A DNA stretch of 64,000 nt from Clostridium sp. MSJ-8 (GCF_018918325.1 NZ_JAHLQH010000019.1:42781-106780), one strand, 5' to 3'; shown: positions 27,672 to 36,394, numbered from the stretch's first letter. Numbers and translations: made by a program. The notes: generated by a model from the sequence alone, not told the origin.

Positions 27672-29246
27672 ATGAAAAAAATAATAAGTGTTCTTGCGTT
27701 AATTTTGGGTTTTGTTCTTATTTTTACCGGGATAAAAGGAGTAAATTTATATGCAAAAGCAAGTGCAGATGAAAAAGTATATAATATTGAACAGGCAAAT
27801 TTCAACGTTGAGCTAGATGAAAATGGTGATGCATATGTTACAGAAACATGGACTATTAACTTTAAAAAAGGTGAATTTACTCGATTTTATGTTGATAGGC
27901 TTACAGATGTAAGTCCAGTTGAAAAATTTGATGCTATTGAATTTTTAGGTTTTTATATAAATGGAGAAGAATGTGAACAGACAAAAGATATAGAGGGAAG
28001 ACCTAAGGGGAAATATAGCATACAAAACTTTGGAGATAAAGAGGAATATTCGTGGTATTTTAGAGCAAAAAATGAAACTGTTATATTAGAAACTCAATAT
28101 AAATTAACAAATGTTGTTAAATACAATGATTTAGGATATGCATTATTTTTCTATAGATTTGTAGGAAAGAATTTTAGTAAAACAATAGATGATATGTATA
28201 TAAATATTAGTGCACCTAACAATTGTGATATAGAAGTAAGAAATAATGTTAAATTAACTGAAGAATCTAGTGATGAAGGAATAAGCTTTAGTGGTTCTAA
28301 TGTTAATGGTATGGTGAAGATAGGGGTAGCAACAGATAAAGCTGCATTTAGCAATAATATTAAATATCTTAGTCAAGAAGAGATAGATGCAGCAACTACT
28401 GATGAAGAAGATTCTTCTATGAGTACAGGAGAATTTTTGTTTTGGTTAGCAATAGCTATAGGTATTATATTTGTTGTAATTAAATCTGTTATAATTAATC
28501 CAATAGTTAATATTAGGATTTCAATTTTAGCTAAAAGAGAAAAGTATATTGAGGAAGTATTTGGTGAACTAAGTGACTCAGGTATTACACCAGTTGAAAT
28601 TTCTAGATTAGCATCTGTTAATAAAATTAGTATGAATGAAGTTAAATTAATCTTTTTAGATTTAGTAAGAAGAGATATTTTATCTATAAGAGATAAAAAA
28701 ATATATGTTAATACAACAGATAATTTAAAGGAATATGAAAAAATATTGGTTAGTACCATTCTCCAAAAAGCAACTAGAGAAGAGGGCTTAGATTGTTTTG
28801 AATTGTCAGGATTCTCAGAAATTATACAAGATAAGGAATTGATAAATTCTATAAGTCAGGCTGTTAGTAGTACTGATATAAGAAAATATAAAAAAGAGTT
28901 TAAATTTAAAGTGAAGGTGCTAAAAAAATATTTTAAAAATAATTCTCATGAATATACTCACAATATTATAGAGATATTAGATAAGTATTTAACAGATAAT
29001 TATATAGATATAAAGAATCTTTACAATATGGCAGTGTGTCAAGGAAGAACTATTATGACAGAAGCAGAATACATGTCTGATATACAAAAAGATTCTGAAT
29101 ACGATTCTAAATATGATTCATTATATTATATGGATTATTATTCAAACTATTATTATAAAAATACAAGTTCTTCTGGATGTTCAAGCTGTTCTAGTTGTTC
29201 AAGTTGCTCTAGTTGTTCGAGCTGCGGTGGAGGCGGTGCTGATTAA
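27672..29246 (+). CDS. DUF2207-type membrane protein with a (Cys-Ser-Ser)5-Cys C-terminal tail
   Basis: The 524-residue product starts with a signal-like hydrophobic helix (about residues 5-25). An extracellular beta-rich region (about 38-225) resembles DUF2207, and a strong transmembrane helix spans about 256-277. The rest, a mixed helical region of some 220 residues, should be cytoplasmic. The C-terminus is striking: after a tyrosine/asparagine-rich stretch comes CSSCSSCSSCSSCSSC, then GGGGAD. The stop codon overlaps the start of a radical SAM gene. AGAGGG precedes the ATG. The function is unknown; I infer that the tail is the substrate of the neighbouring enzyme or a metal-binding site. 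Confidence 0.8.
   Translation: MKKIISVLALILGFVLIFTGIKGVNLYAKASADEKVYNIEQANFNVELDENGDAYVTETWTINFKKGEFTRFYVDRLTDVSPVEKFDAIEFLGFYINGEECEQTKDIEGRPKGKYSIQNFGDKEEYSWYFRAKNETVILETQYKLTNVVKYNDLGYALFFYRFVGKNFSKTIDDMYINISAPNNCDIEVRNNVKLTEESSDEGISFSGSNVNGMVKIGVATDKAAFSNNIKYLSQEEIDAATTDEEDSSMSTGEFLFWLAIAIGIIFVVIKSVIINPIVNIRISILAKREKYIEEVFGELSDSGITPVEISRLASVNKISMNEVKLIFLDLVRRDILSIRDKKIYVNTTDNLKEYEKILVSTILQKATREEGLDCFELSGFSEIIQDKELINSISQAVSSTDIRKYKKEFKFKVKVLKKYFKNNSHEYTHNIIEILDKYLTDNYIDIKNLYNMAVCQGRTIMTEAEYMSDIQKDSEYDSKYDSLYYMDYYSNYYYKNTSSSGCSSCSSCSSCSSCSSCGGGGAD
29178..29225 (+). repeat. in-gene triplet repeat encoding (Cys-Ser-Ser)5-Cys
   Basis: Sixteen codons encode six cysteines spaced by pairs of serines. 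Every serine pair is TCN followed by AGY, and every cysteine is TGY, but third positions vary between units (TCA-AGC, TCT-AGT, TCA-AGT, TCT-AGT, TCG-AGC). The amino acid pattern is therefore kept while the DNA units have diverged, which argues against a fresh slippage product. Confidence 0.9.
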
Positions 29247-30229
29247 TGAAAGAAAAGCATGTATTACAATGGCATATAACACATAAATGTAATTTAAGAT
29301 GTTTACATTGTTATCAAGAAGATTACAAGAAAGATCTTGCCATTGAAGAAATGAAAAAGATATTTTATCAATATATTGATTTTCTGCAGGAATGTAATTA
29401 TAGAGGGCATATAAATATTACGGGTGGAGAACCATTTCTTCATCCGAATTTTTTTGAAATAATAGATCTTTTTGAAAAAAATAATATTACATTTGGAATT
29501 TTAACTAATGGGACTTTATTAAATGAAGATATTGTACAAAGACTATCAATTTATAAAAAATTATCTTTTGTTCAAATAAGTATAGATGGAACTAAAAAAA
29601 TGCATGATTTAATAAGAGGCAAGGGGAATTTCGAAAAATCGTTAAAAGGAATAAAGTTACTACATAAATATAATATTAAATCCATGGTTGCATTTACTGT
29701 GCATAAGAAAAATTATAAAAAGCTAAAGTCGGTAATAAGATTTGTGAAGAGAGAAAAAGTAAAGGTTTTTTGGATAGATAGATTAATACCTACTGAAACA
29801 TATGATGAAATCTTAACTTCAAATGAGTTCTTGAAGGTAGCTAGAATTATGAATAAGGAATCTGAAAAAGCTAAGAGAGAAAAAAATTGTGTTACAGATA
29901 TAAGAGTTAATAGAGCTCTTATGTTCTTAGGAGGATCTAATACAATATATCATTGTTCAGCAGGAATTACACTTCTTACTATATTAGCAAATGGAGATTT
30001 GTTGCCTTGTAGAAGATTACCTATAGTTATTGGGAATACATTAGATAATAATATAATTGATTTATATAAAAATAGTGATACTATAAAATATTTGCAGCAA
30101 AATGAGATTCCTAATGATTGTAGAAAATGTTATAAGTCAAGTAAATGTAGAGGCGGATTAAAATGTCTTTCATATGCAGTTAATGGTAAGCTTGGGGAAA
30201 AGGATATTAATTGTGAATTATTTAAGTAA
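29246..30229 (+). CDS. radical SAM protein with SPASM-like C-terminal cysteine cluster
   Basis: The 327-residue enzyme carries the radical SAM motif C15-x3-C19-x2-C22 (CNLRCLHC). GGEPFLHP (the SAM-binding GGE motif) and SIDG follow. The last 90 residues contain about seven cysteines, among them C-x2-C-x5-C-x5-C, resembling a SPASM or twitch domain for auxiliary iron-sulfur clusters. Such enzymes often modify peptides, for example making thioether links or formylglycine. The ATG overlaps the upstream stop codon (TAATG), so it is translationally coupled to the Cys-Ser-Ser-tailed protein. The reaction is not known. Confidence 0.85.
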   Translation: MKEKHVLQWHITHKCNLRCLHCYQEDYKKDLAIEEMKKIFYQYIDFLQECNYRGHINITGGEPFLHPNFFEIIDLFEKNNITFGILTNGTLLNEDIVQRLSIYKKLSFVQISIDGTKKMHDLIRGKGNFEKSLKGIKLLHKYNIKSMVAFTVHKKNYKKLKSVIRFVKREKVKVFWIDRLIPTETYDEILTSNEFLKVARIMNKESEKAKREKNCVTDIRVNRALMFLGGSNTIYHCSAGITLLTILANGDLLPCRRLPIVIGNTLDNNIIDLYKNSDTIKYLQQNEIPNDCRKCYKSSKCRGGLKCLSYAVNGKLGEKDINCELFK

Positions 30230-30338
30230 AATTTATCGTTAAATCTATGTTAAAAATGTAAAATGTATCTTAACAAAAGAATAAAAATAAAGTAAACTAA
30301 ATAAGGAAAAAAATTTTTGAATCTGGAGGAGATAGAAC

Positions 30339-31958
30339 TTGGAAGCAACGATATCAACGATCCTTTTATTAATGGGTGGTTTAGGTTTATTCATATATGG
30401 AATGAAATTAATGGGTGATGGATTAGAGAATGCAGCAGGAGAAAGCTTAAAGAAGATATTAGAAAAAGTAACAGGTAATCCTATAAAAGGTGTTATAGTA
30501 GGAGCAGCAGTAACAGCTATTATACAGAGTAGTAGTGCTACAACTGTTATGGTAGTTGGGTTTGTTAATGCTGGACTTATGAATTTAACGCAAGCTGCAG
30601 GAATTATTATGGGAGCTAATATAGGAACAACTATCACAGCTCAAATGGTATCATTTAAATTAACAGATATTGCTCCATTATTTATATTTATTGGTGCAGC
30701 CATAGTTATGTTTGCAAAGGGTAAAAGAAGAAAAGAAATTGGACATATAATTTTAGGATTCGGTATATTATTTACTGGTATGGATATGATGAGTTCATCA
30801 TTAGCTCCATTAGGTGAATCAAAAGTATTTAGACAATTAATAATAGCTATAGGTGATAATTGGTTTATAGGAATAATAGTAGGAGCAGCAGTAACAGCAA
30901 TATTGCAGAGTTCTTCAGCTACAACAGGAATATTGGTAGCATTAGCTACATCAGGTGCTATAGATATTCATGCAGCACTACCTATTATATTTGGTTGTAA
31001 TATAGGTACTTGTGTAACAGCTATTATTGCTTCAATCGGAGCCAATAAGACTGCTCATAAAGCAGCGGCTTTACATCTAATATTTAATATAGTGGGAACT
31101 ATATTGTTCTTACCATTTTTAGGTGTGATGGAAAAGGTTGTTCTTGCTATGGGTGGAAATGTTAAAAGACAAATAGCAAATGCACATACTGTATTTAATG
31201 TAGTTAATACAATAGTATTGTTACCATTCTCAGGTTATATAATTAAGCTTATTAACAAGATTATTCCAGGGGAAGATGAGATAGAAAAAGTAGGACCTAA
31301 ATATATAGATGATAGATTGCTAGAAACTCCTGTAATAGCTGCAGGACAGGTAATGAAAGAAACTATAAGAATGGCAAATAAAGCAAAAAAGAATTTGGAA
31401 TTATCAATGAATGCTTTTATAAATAATGATATATCTTTAGTTGAGAAAGTATATGAAAATGAAAAGATTATTAACACATTAGAAGAAGCAATAACTACTT
31501 ATTTGGTACAGCTATCTAAAAAAGAAATTTCTGAGGAAGAAGCAGGTATTATAGCGGCTACTTTCCATGTTGTTAATGATATAGAGAGAATTGGAGATCA
31601 TGATGAAAATGTAGCTGATTTAGCTGCTGAAAAGATAAATAAAAATGTAGCATATACTGATGAAGCTATAGAAGATTTATATGAAATATATAATTATACA
31701 ACAACAGCATTAGAGATAGCTATAGAAAGTTATAGATATCATGATGTAGAAAAAGCAAGAAGTATAAGACCTATAGAAGCAAGGATAGATGCTTCAGAAA
31801 AGAATTTTAGAGAAAAGCATATAAAGAGATTATATGAAAATAGATGTAGTGCATATTCAGGTGCCATATTCTTAGATTTAATTAGTAATTTTGAAAGAAT
31901 AGGAGATCATGCTACTAACATATCTGAAAGTGTTATAGAAACATATTCAGAACAATAA
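30339..31958 (+). CDS. Na+/phosphate cotransporter family protein with PhoU-like domain
   Basis: This NptA/YjbB-like protein probably moves phosphate with sodium. The 539 residues include two inverted membrane repeats, each with the signature QSSSATT (near residues 65-71 and 189-195) and a GAAVTAI lead-in. The C-terminal third (from about residue 330) is a helical PhoU-like domain with two DIERIGDH/NFERIGDH motifs. The start codon is a TTG at 30339 preceded by GGAGG. A terminator follows. The direction of transport is not certain; YjbB in Escherichia coli exports phosphate. Confidence 0.88.
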   Translation: MEATISTILLLMGGLGLFIYGMKLMGDGLENAAGESLKKILEKVTGNPIKGVIVGAAVTAIIQSSSATTVMVVGFVNAGLMNLTQAAGIIMGANIGTTITAQMVSFKLTDIAPLFIFIGAAIVMFAKGKRRKEIGHIILGFGILFTGMDMMSSSLAPLGESKVFRQLIIAIGDNWFIGIIVGAAVTAILQSSSATTGILVALATSGAIDIHAALPIIFGCNIGTCVTAIIASIGANKTAHKAAALHLIFNIVGTILFLPFLGVMEKVVLAMGGNVKRQIANAHTVFNVVNTIVLLPFSGYIIKLINKIIPGEDEIEKVGPKYIDDRLLETPVIAAGQVMKETIRMANKAKKNLELSMNAFINNDISLVEKVYENEKIINTLEEAITTYLVQLSKKEISEEEAGIIAATFHVVNDIERIGDHDENVADLAAEKINKNVAYTDEAIEDLYEIYNYTTTALEIAIESYRYHDVEKARSIRPIEARIDASEKNFREKHIKRLYENRCSAYSGAIFLDLISNFERIGDHATNISESVIETYSEQ

Positions 31959-31980
31959 ATTTTTAATAATGTTAATTTTA

Positions 31981-32022
31981 AACCTAGTAGATAGAATTAA
32001 GATACTATCTATTAGGTTTTTT
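31981..32022 (+). terminator. terminator after the Na/phosphate cotransporter gene
   Basis: The bases 31981-31994 pair with 32005-32018 (14 bp, one wobble) around a 10-base loop, with a T-run at the 3' end. It ends transcription 22 bases past the stop codon. Confidence 0.92.
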
Positions 32023-32161
32023 ACTTTATAGGAAGTTGTATGAAATTTAAATTTGTAGATAAATATTTTAAAAATAGTGGTTATGTATTATCAGAATAAG
32101 AAAGTAATTTATAAGGAATACTATATATATAATTTGTTTATTAAAGGATGGTGATTGATGT

Positions 32162-32833
32162 TTGAATATAAAAAAATTACTAATTATATCATTTGCTATA
32201 GCATTATTATTACCGTGTTCAGATATAGCTTATGCAAAAAAAGCTAAAGAGAAGACTAATAAAGGGATTATTCTTATAGATCCAGGGCATGGCGGAATAG
32301 ATGGTGGTGCGAAGTCTGATAATGGAACAATAGAGAAAGACATTAATTTAATTATAAGTAAAAAACTAAAAAAAGAATTACAGCAAGAAGGTTATAAGGT
32401 ATATCTAACAAGAGAAAAAGATAAAGAAATATCAACTAGAAAAGTTGAAGATTTAGATGCAAGATGTAAGATGAAAACAGAAACTAATTGTGATGTGTTT
32501 ATTTCTATTCATCAGAATAAATTCCCTAAACCATCTTGTTATGGTGCACAAGTATGGTATGCAAGTAATGATAAGAGCAGCTCTCTTGCAACAAGTATAC
32601 AAGAATCTTTAAAACAATCAATTAATGATGGAAATAGAAGATTAGCAAAAGAAGCTAAGGATCAATATAGGATACTTAGAGATAATTATGATGGAGCCTG
32701 TGTCATAGTAGAATGTGGCTTTTTATCCAATTACGAGGAAGAACAGAGGTTAAAAGATTCTGCACATCAAGATAAAATTGTAGAAGGAATAAAAAATGGT
32801 GTTAACCAATATTTTAAAACGAGATCTAAATAA
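32162..32833 (+). CDS. N-acetylmuramoyl-L-alanine amidase, CwlD-like (Amidase_3)
   Basis: The enzyme cuts the amide bond between N-acetylmuramic acid and the stem peptide. The 223-residue product begins with a signal peptide ending at AYA near residue 25. The Amidase_3 domain follows, with zinc ligands in IDPGHGGIDGGA (His), a glutamate near residue 58 (TIEKDIN) and the histidine in ISIHQNK. The catalytic glutamate lies in VECGFLSN. The TTG start at 32162 is 8 bases after AAAGGATGGTG. CwlD makes muramic lactam in spore cortex, so a sporulation role is plausible but not shown. Confidence 0.85.
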   Translation: MNIKKLLIISFAIALLLPCSDIAYAKKAKEKTNKGIILIDPGHGGIDGGAKSDNGTIEKDINLIISKKLKKELQQEGYKVYLTREKDKEISTRKVEDLDARCKMKTETNCDVFISIHQNKFPKPSCYGAQVWYASNDKSSSLATSIQESLKQSINDGNRRLAKEAKDQYRILRDNYDGACVIVECGFLSNYEEEQRLKDSAHQDKIVEGIKNGVNQYFKTRSK

Positions 32834-32844
32834 AGATCTCGTTT
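32817..32844 (+). terminator. hairpin at the end of the amidase gene
   Basis: AAACGAGATCT (32817-32827) pairs perfectly with AGATCTCGTTT (32834-32844). The stem includes the last codons and the loop carries the stop codon. The downstream T-run is short, so termination may be partial. Confidence 0.7.
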
Positions 32845-33022
32845 ATTTGAGTGTATAATATAAAATACCTTAAGTATATAAGTTTTCCTGGGAAATATAA
32901 TGCTTAATATAAAGTATATTAGGGAAAAAGAATAAATTTAGGTATATTTTAGATAAAAGCAATAAAAAAACTTGTAAAACTTAATGAAACAACATAAACT
33001 TATTTATGGAGGTGCTATTTTA

Positions 33023-33865
33023 ATGAGGGAAATAAACACAAAAATAATTGAAGATACTATAAGAGATTTATGTATAGAAGCTAATTACTATTTAGGAGAC
33101 GATATAAAAGAGAGCTTAAAGGATTCTAGAGATAAAGAAAGTTATCCTATAGCTCAAAATGTTTTAGATAAAATAATTATTAATGCAGACATAGCAGCAA
33201 CACAGGATGTTCCAATGTGTCAAGATACTGGAATGGCATGTGTGTTTTTAGATATAGGACAAGATGTACATTTTGTTGGAGGACTTTTAGAAGATGCAAT
33301 CAATAATGGAGTTAGAAGAGGATATGTAGAAGGCTACTTGAGAAAGTCAGTAGTTAAGGATCCTATTGATAGAGTTAATACTAAAGATAATACTCCAGCA
33401 CTTATTTATTACAATATAGTTGAAGGAGATAAAGTTAAGATTACTGTTGCACCTAAAGGATTTGGCTCAGAAAATATGAGTAGAGTAGGTATGCTTAAAC
33501 CTGCTGATGGGCTTGAAGGAGTTAAGGAGTTTATATTGGAGACAGTAAGGTTAGCAGGACCTAATCCATGTCCACCAATGGTGATTGGAGTAGGAATTGG
33601 AGGAAGCTTTGATAAAGTAGCATATTTAGCTAAAAAAGCGTTAATACGACCTATTAATATAAGAAATGATAATAAGTTTTATGCAGATTTAGAGGAAGAG
33701 TTACTTCAGAAAATTAACGATATGGGAATAGGACCTCAAGGATTTGGTGGTAGAACAACAGCTTTAGGTTTAAATATAGAAACTTATCCTACACATATTG
33801 CAGGACTTCCAGTAGCAGTTAATGTAAATTGTCATGCAACAAGACATAAAGAAAAAACTATATAG
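33023..33865 (+). CDS. class I fumarate hydratase, alpha subunit
   Basis: Two-subunit class I fumarases (or the related tartrate dehydratases) interconvert fumarate and malate using an oxygen-sensitive [4Fe-4S] cluster. I start at the ATG at 33023, right after GGAGGTG; the upstream ATG at 32984 lacks a site. The 280-residue product has a cluster cysteine in PMCQDTGMACVF and a second in GPNPCPPMVIGVGIGGSFDK, plus NVNCHATR near the end. The beta subunit gene follows after 13 bases. L-tartrate dehydratase cannot be excluded by sequence reading. Confidence 0.88.
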   Translation: MREINTKIIEDTIRDLCIEANYYLGDDIKESLKDSRDKESYPIAQNVLDKIIINADIAATQDVPMCQDTGMACVFLDIGQDVHFVGGLLEDAINNGVRRGYVEGYLRKSVVKDPIDRVNTKDNTPALIYYNIVEGDKVKITVAPKGFGSENMSRVGMLKPADGLEGVKEFILETVRLAGPNPCPPMVIGVGIGGSFDKVAYLAKKALIRPINIRNDNKFYADLEEELLQKINDMGIGPQGFGGRTTALGLNIETYPTHIAGLPVAVNVNCHATRHKEKTI

Positions 33866-33878
33866 GGGGCTTAAAGAT

Positions 33879-34439
33879 ATGGAGATAAAGATAGAAACAC
33901 CATTAACTAAGGAAAAACTACAAGACTTGAAGGCAGGAGATTCGGTATTATTATCAGGAGTAATATATACAGGAAGAGATGCAGCACATAAAAGACTTAT
34001 AGAATTGTTAGATAAAAATGAAAAGCTACCTATTGATATAGAAAATGAAACTATATATTATGTTGGACCTAGTCCAGCAAAAGAAGGACAAGTCATAGGC
34101 GCAGCTGGACCAACAACAAGCTATAGAATGGATCCATATGCACCAAGATTATTAGATCTTGGATTAAAAGGAATGATAGGAAAAGGTGCTAGAAATCAAG
34201 AAGTAATAGATGCTATGAAGAGAAATGGAGCTGTTTATTTTGGAGCGATAGGTGGAGCAGCAGCATTGATAAGTAAGAGTATAGTTAAATCAGATATAGT
34301 ATGTTATGAAGATTTAGGTTCAGAAGCTATAAGAAGATTAGAAGTAAAAGATATGCCATTAGTTGTTATAATTGATAGCAAAGGTAACAACTTGTATGAA
34401 ATAGGTAAAAATGATTATTTAGATAATTATAAGAAGTAA
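33879..34439 (+). CDS. class I fumarate hydratase, beta subunit
   Basis: The 186-residue beta subunit starts at the ATG at 33879 after an AGGGGG site. It shows the family motifs LLSGVIYTGRDAAHKR near residues 25-40, GPTTSYRMDPYAPRLLDLGLKGMIGKGAR in the middle, and GGAAALISKSIV. Alpha and beta together equal one full-length class I fumarase. Without a complete TCA gene set in view, it probably works in the malate-fumarate branch. A dispersed hairpin element follows 52 bases downstream. Confidence 0.88.
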   Translation: MEIKIETPLTKEKLQDLKAGDSVLLSGVIYTGRDAAHKRLIELLDKNEKLPIDIENETIYYVGPSPAKEGQVIGAAGPTTSYRMDPYAPRLLDLGLKGMIGKGARNQEVIDAMKRNGAVYFGAIGGAAALISKSIVKSDIVCYEDLGSEAIRRLEVKDMPLVVIIDSKGNNLYEIGKNDYLDNYKK

Positions 34440-34491
34440 GTTATTTATTCTGATTAATAACTACAAACAAAATATAATTTCCGAAAGAGTA

Positions 34492-34568
34492 AAAAAATAA
34501 GTTAGCTCAATGTTGTAAATTTACAATAGTTCAAACAGTACAACATTTTAAATGCTAACTTATTTTTT
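34492..34568. repeat. dispersed hairpin element, copy A
   Basis: The outer arms 34492-34506 and 34554-34568 (A-run plus TAAGTTAGC, mirrored) pair perfectly over 15 bp. An inner helix AATGTTGTA/TACAACATT pairs 34509-34517 with 34539-34547. A-run and T-run flank the stem, so it can terminate in both directions between the converging fumarase and yitT genes. Copies B and C lie at 52935-53008 and 63741-63819. Confidence 0.9.
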
Positions 34569-34571
34569 GCT

Positions 34572-35432
34572 TTATAAGTTTGTAAAGCCTTTTCCTTTTA
34601 CTTCAGAAACATCTAAAACACTTATAAATGTTTTGGGATCTATATTCAATATAGCTGTTCTTAGTTCTACGTATTGTCTGTTAGTAACTAGGCAATAAAG
34701 CATTCTTCTATCACAATTGGTGAATTCACCATGAGCTTTAAGTGTTGTAACACCTCTATGTAAATCTTTAATTATATAAGAGATAACTTGGTCTTCTTTC
34801 TCAGTTAAAATAAGCATTAGTTTTTTGCTAGTGAAACCTTTTATTACATAGTTTAAAACCATTCCTTGTATTAAGATACATATAAGTGTATAAAGTGCTT
34901 TAGGCAGGTCTAGGAAAAAAGCTCCTAATAGTACCACTATTGCATTAATACCTAAACTAATAGTTCCAATATTAAGATTAGGATATTTTTGTCTAATAAT
35001 TATATTTACAATATCAATGCCACCAGTAGAACCATTTCTTAAAAAAACAATTCCAAAGCCAAGTCCTGTTAGCATTCCACCAAAGATACAATATAAAAGA
35101 ACATCATTTATGTTTAGAATGTAAGAAATATTACTAGTAAGCACCAATGTAATAGATAAAGAAGTAGCACCAATAATAGAATATAGTGTAAATCGCTTTG
35201 ATAACTTTTTGTAGCTTAATATAAACAGGGGAATATTGATTAAGAATGTAGTGTATCCTGTTTGAAAGCCAGTAAGATATTCAATGATAAGGGCAATACC
35301 AGCTACACCACCACTTAGAAGTTTTGCATTTGCAAGGAAAAAATTAATACCTATAGAGGCTATTAAACATCCTATAAAAATGATTACAATGTCTAAAATA
35401 AATTCTTTTTTGTTTAGTTTTAAATTTTCCAT
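34572..35432 (-). CDS. YitT family membrane protein (second paralog)
   Basis: The 286-residue product has the same layout as the gene at 21154-22035: several hydrophobic segments (GCLIASIGINFFLANAKLLSGG near the start, FLRNGSTGGIDIVNIII in the middle). A C-terminal soluble DUF2179 domain follows (from about residue 205, KLMLILTEKEDQVISYI). A GAGGT site lies upstream on the minus strand. Its 3' end is only four bases from repeat copy A, which serves as its terminator. Function unknown. Confidence 0.88.
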   Translation of the reverse strand: MENLKLNKKEFILDIVIIFIGCLIASIGINFFLANAKLLSGGVAGIALIIEYLTGFQTGYTTFLINIPLFILSYKKLSKRFTLYSIIGATSLSITLVLTSNISYILNINDVLLYCIFGGMLTGLGFGIVFLRNGSTGGIDIVNIIIRQKYPNLNIGTISLGINAIVVLLGAFFLDLPKALYTLICILIQGMVLNYVIKGFTSKKLMLILTEKEDQVISYIIKDLHRGVTTLKAHGEFTNCDRRMLYCLVTNRQYVELRTAILNIDPKTFISVLDVSEVKGKGFTNL

Positions 35433-35523
35433 AATTGTACCTCGCGTTGTCTTAATAAGTTGTCAACAATATTATATATTATTAAACATTTAAGTAAAGG
35501 TGTTTTTGTTAAATGAATTAAAA

Positions 35524-35532
35524 TGTTATACT
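35524..35532 (+). promoter_or_regulatory. extended -10 promoter of the TPR protein gene
   Basis: TGTTATACT at 35524-35532 is a good extended -10 element, 30 bases before the ATG. No convincing -35 is seen. Confidence 0.5.
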
Positions 35533-35562
35533 ATATTTAACTGAAAGGTGGAGATATATAGA

Positions 35563-36297
35563 ATGTTTAGAATAAAATTGCCAGGGAATAATAAAACAAA
35601 AGTTATTTTATTAATAATTATGATTGCTTTAGCAATTGGAATAATAGTTAAAGTAGGAATTGATAATAATAAGAAGAGAGATGTAAATAATTCTAATGAA
35701 AATAAAATAAATGCAAGCATTAATGAAGATTTAAATCATGAACAAAAAGATAATAAAGAAGAAAAGTTAGAAGAGGAAGAAAAAATAAGTGAAAGGGAAG
35801 AAGCATTATATCAAGAAGCTTTTTCTATATTTCATTCAGGTGATTATGCATTAGCTATAAATAAAGCAGATGCACTAATAGCTGAATATCCTAATAGTTA
35901 TAAAGGATACAATATTAGAGGTATAGCTAAAGCATATAATGGTAATTTTCAAGAAGGAATGGCAGATATAGATAAATCATTATCAATAAATAATAATTAT
36001 GCATATGCGTTGTTCAATAAAGGACTTAATTATGAATTGTATGGTTATTATGAAGATGCATTATCATGGTATGAAAGAGAATTAGTAATAGAAGAATATT
36101 CTTGGGGATATTATGGTATGGCATCAATATATGGTAGATATGGTAATGTAGATAAAACAGTTGAATATTTATCTAAAGCACTAGATACTGCTGATAAAGA
36201 AGGCATAAAAGATAACATGATAGAAGAAGCTAAGATTGAAGCTGATTTTGATTCTGTAAGAAACAGTGAAAAGTTTAATAATTTATTATTAAACTAA
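35563..36297 (+). CDS. membrane-anchored TPR protein
   Basis: The 244-residue product starts at the ATG at 35563, nine bases after AAAGGTGGAG; the GTG at 35548 is inside that site. A single transmembrane helix (about residues 12-29) follows a short basic N-terminus. Next come an asparagine/glutamate/lysine-rich linker and about three TPR-like units from residue 85 onward (GYNIRGIAKAYNGNFQEG, AYALFNKGLNYELYGYYEDA, WGYYGMASIYGRYGNVDK). The TPR part should be outside the membrane. It lies just upstream of a two-component system. Partner unknown. Confidence 0.75.
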   Translation: MFRIKLPGNNKTKVILLIIMIALAIGIIVKVGIDNNKKRDVNNSNENKINASINEDLNHEQKDNKEEKLEEEEKISEREEALYQEAFSIFHSGDYALAINKADALIAEYPNSYKGYNIRGIAKAYNGNFQEGMADIDKSLSINNNYAYALFNKGLNYELYGYYEDALSWYERELVIEEYSWGYYGMASIYGRYGNVDKTVEYLSKALDTADKEGIKDNMIEEAKIEADFDSVRNSEKFNNLLLN

Positions 36298-36321
36298 GAG
36301 TTTTAGCATAATTAATTAAAT

Positions 36322-36330
36322 TGTTATAAT
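36322..36330 (+). promoter_or_regulatory. extended -10 promoter of the two-component system
   Basis: TGTTATAAT at 36322-36330 is a perfect extended -10 element, 64 bases before the response regulator ATG. The -35 region is weak (TTTAGC). Confidence 0.55.
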
Positions 36331-36394
36331 AATGTATTAAATTTATGATTTAATTAAAATAGAGATATTATAAAAATGATAATGGAGGATAATT

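Noticed and set aside
30230..30338. Possible riboswitch upstream of the Na/phosphate cotransporter
   Set aside because: The 109-base gap is A-rich and lacks paired regions or recognisable motifs. A plain promoter region is the better reading.
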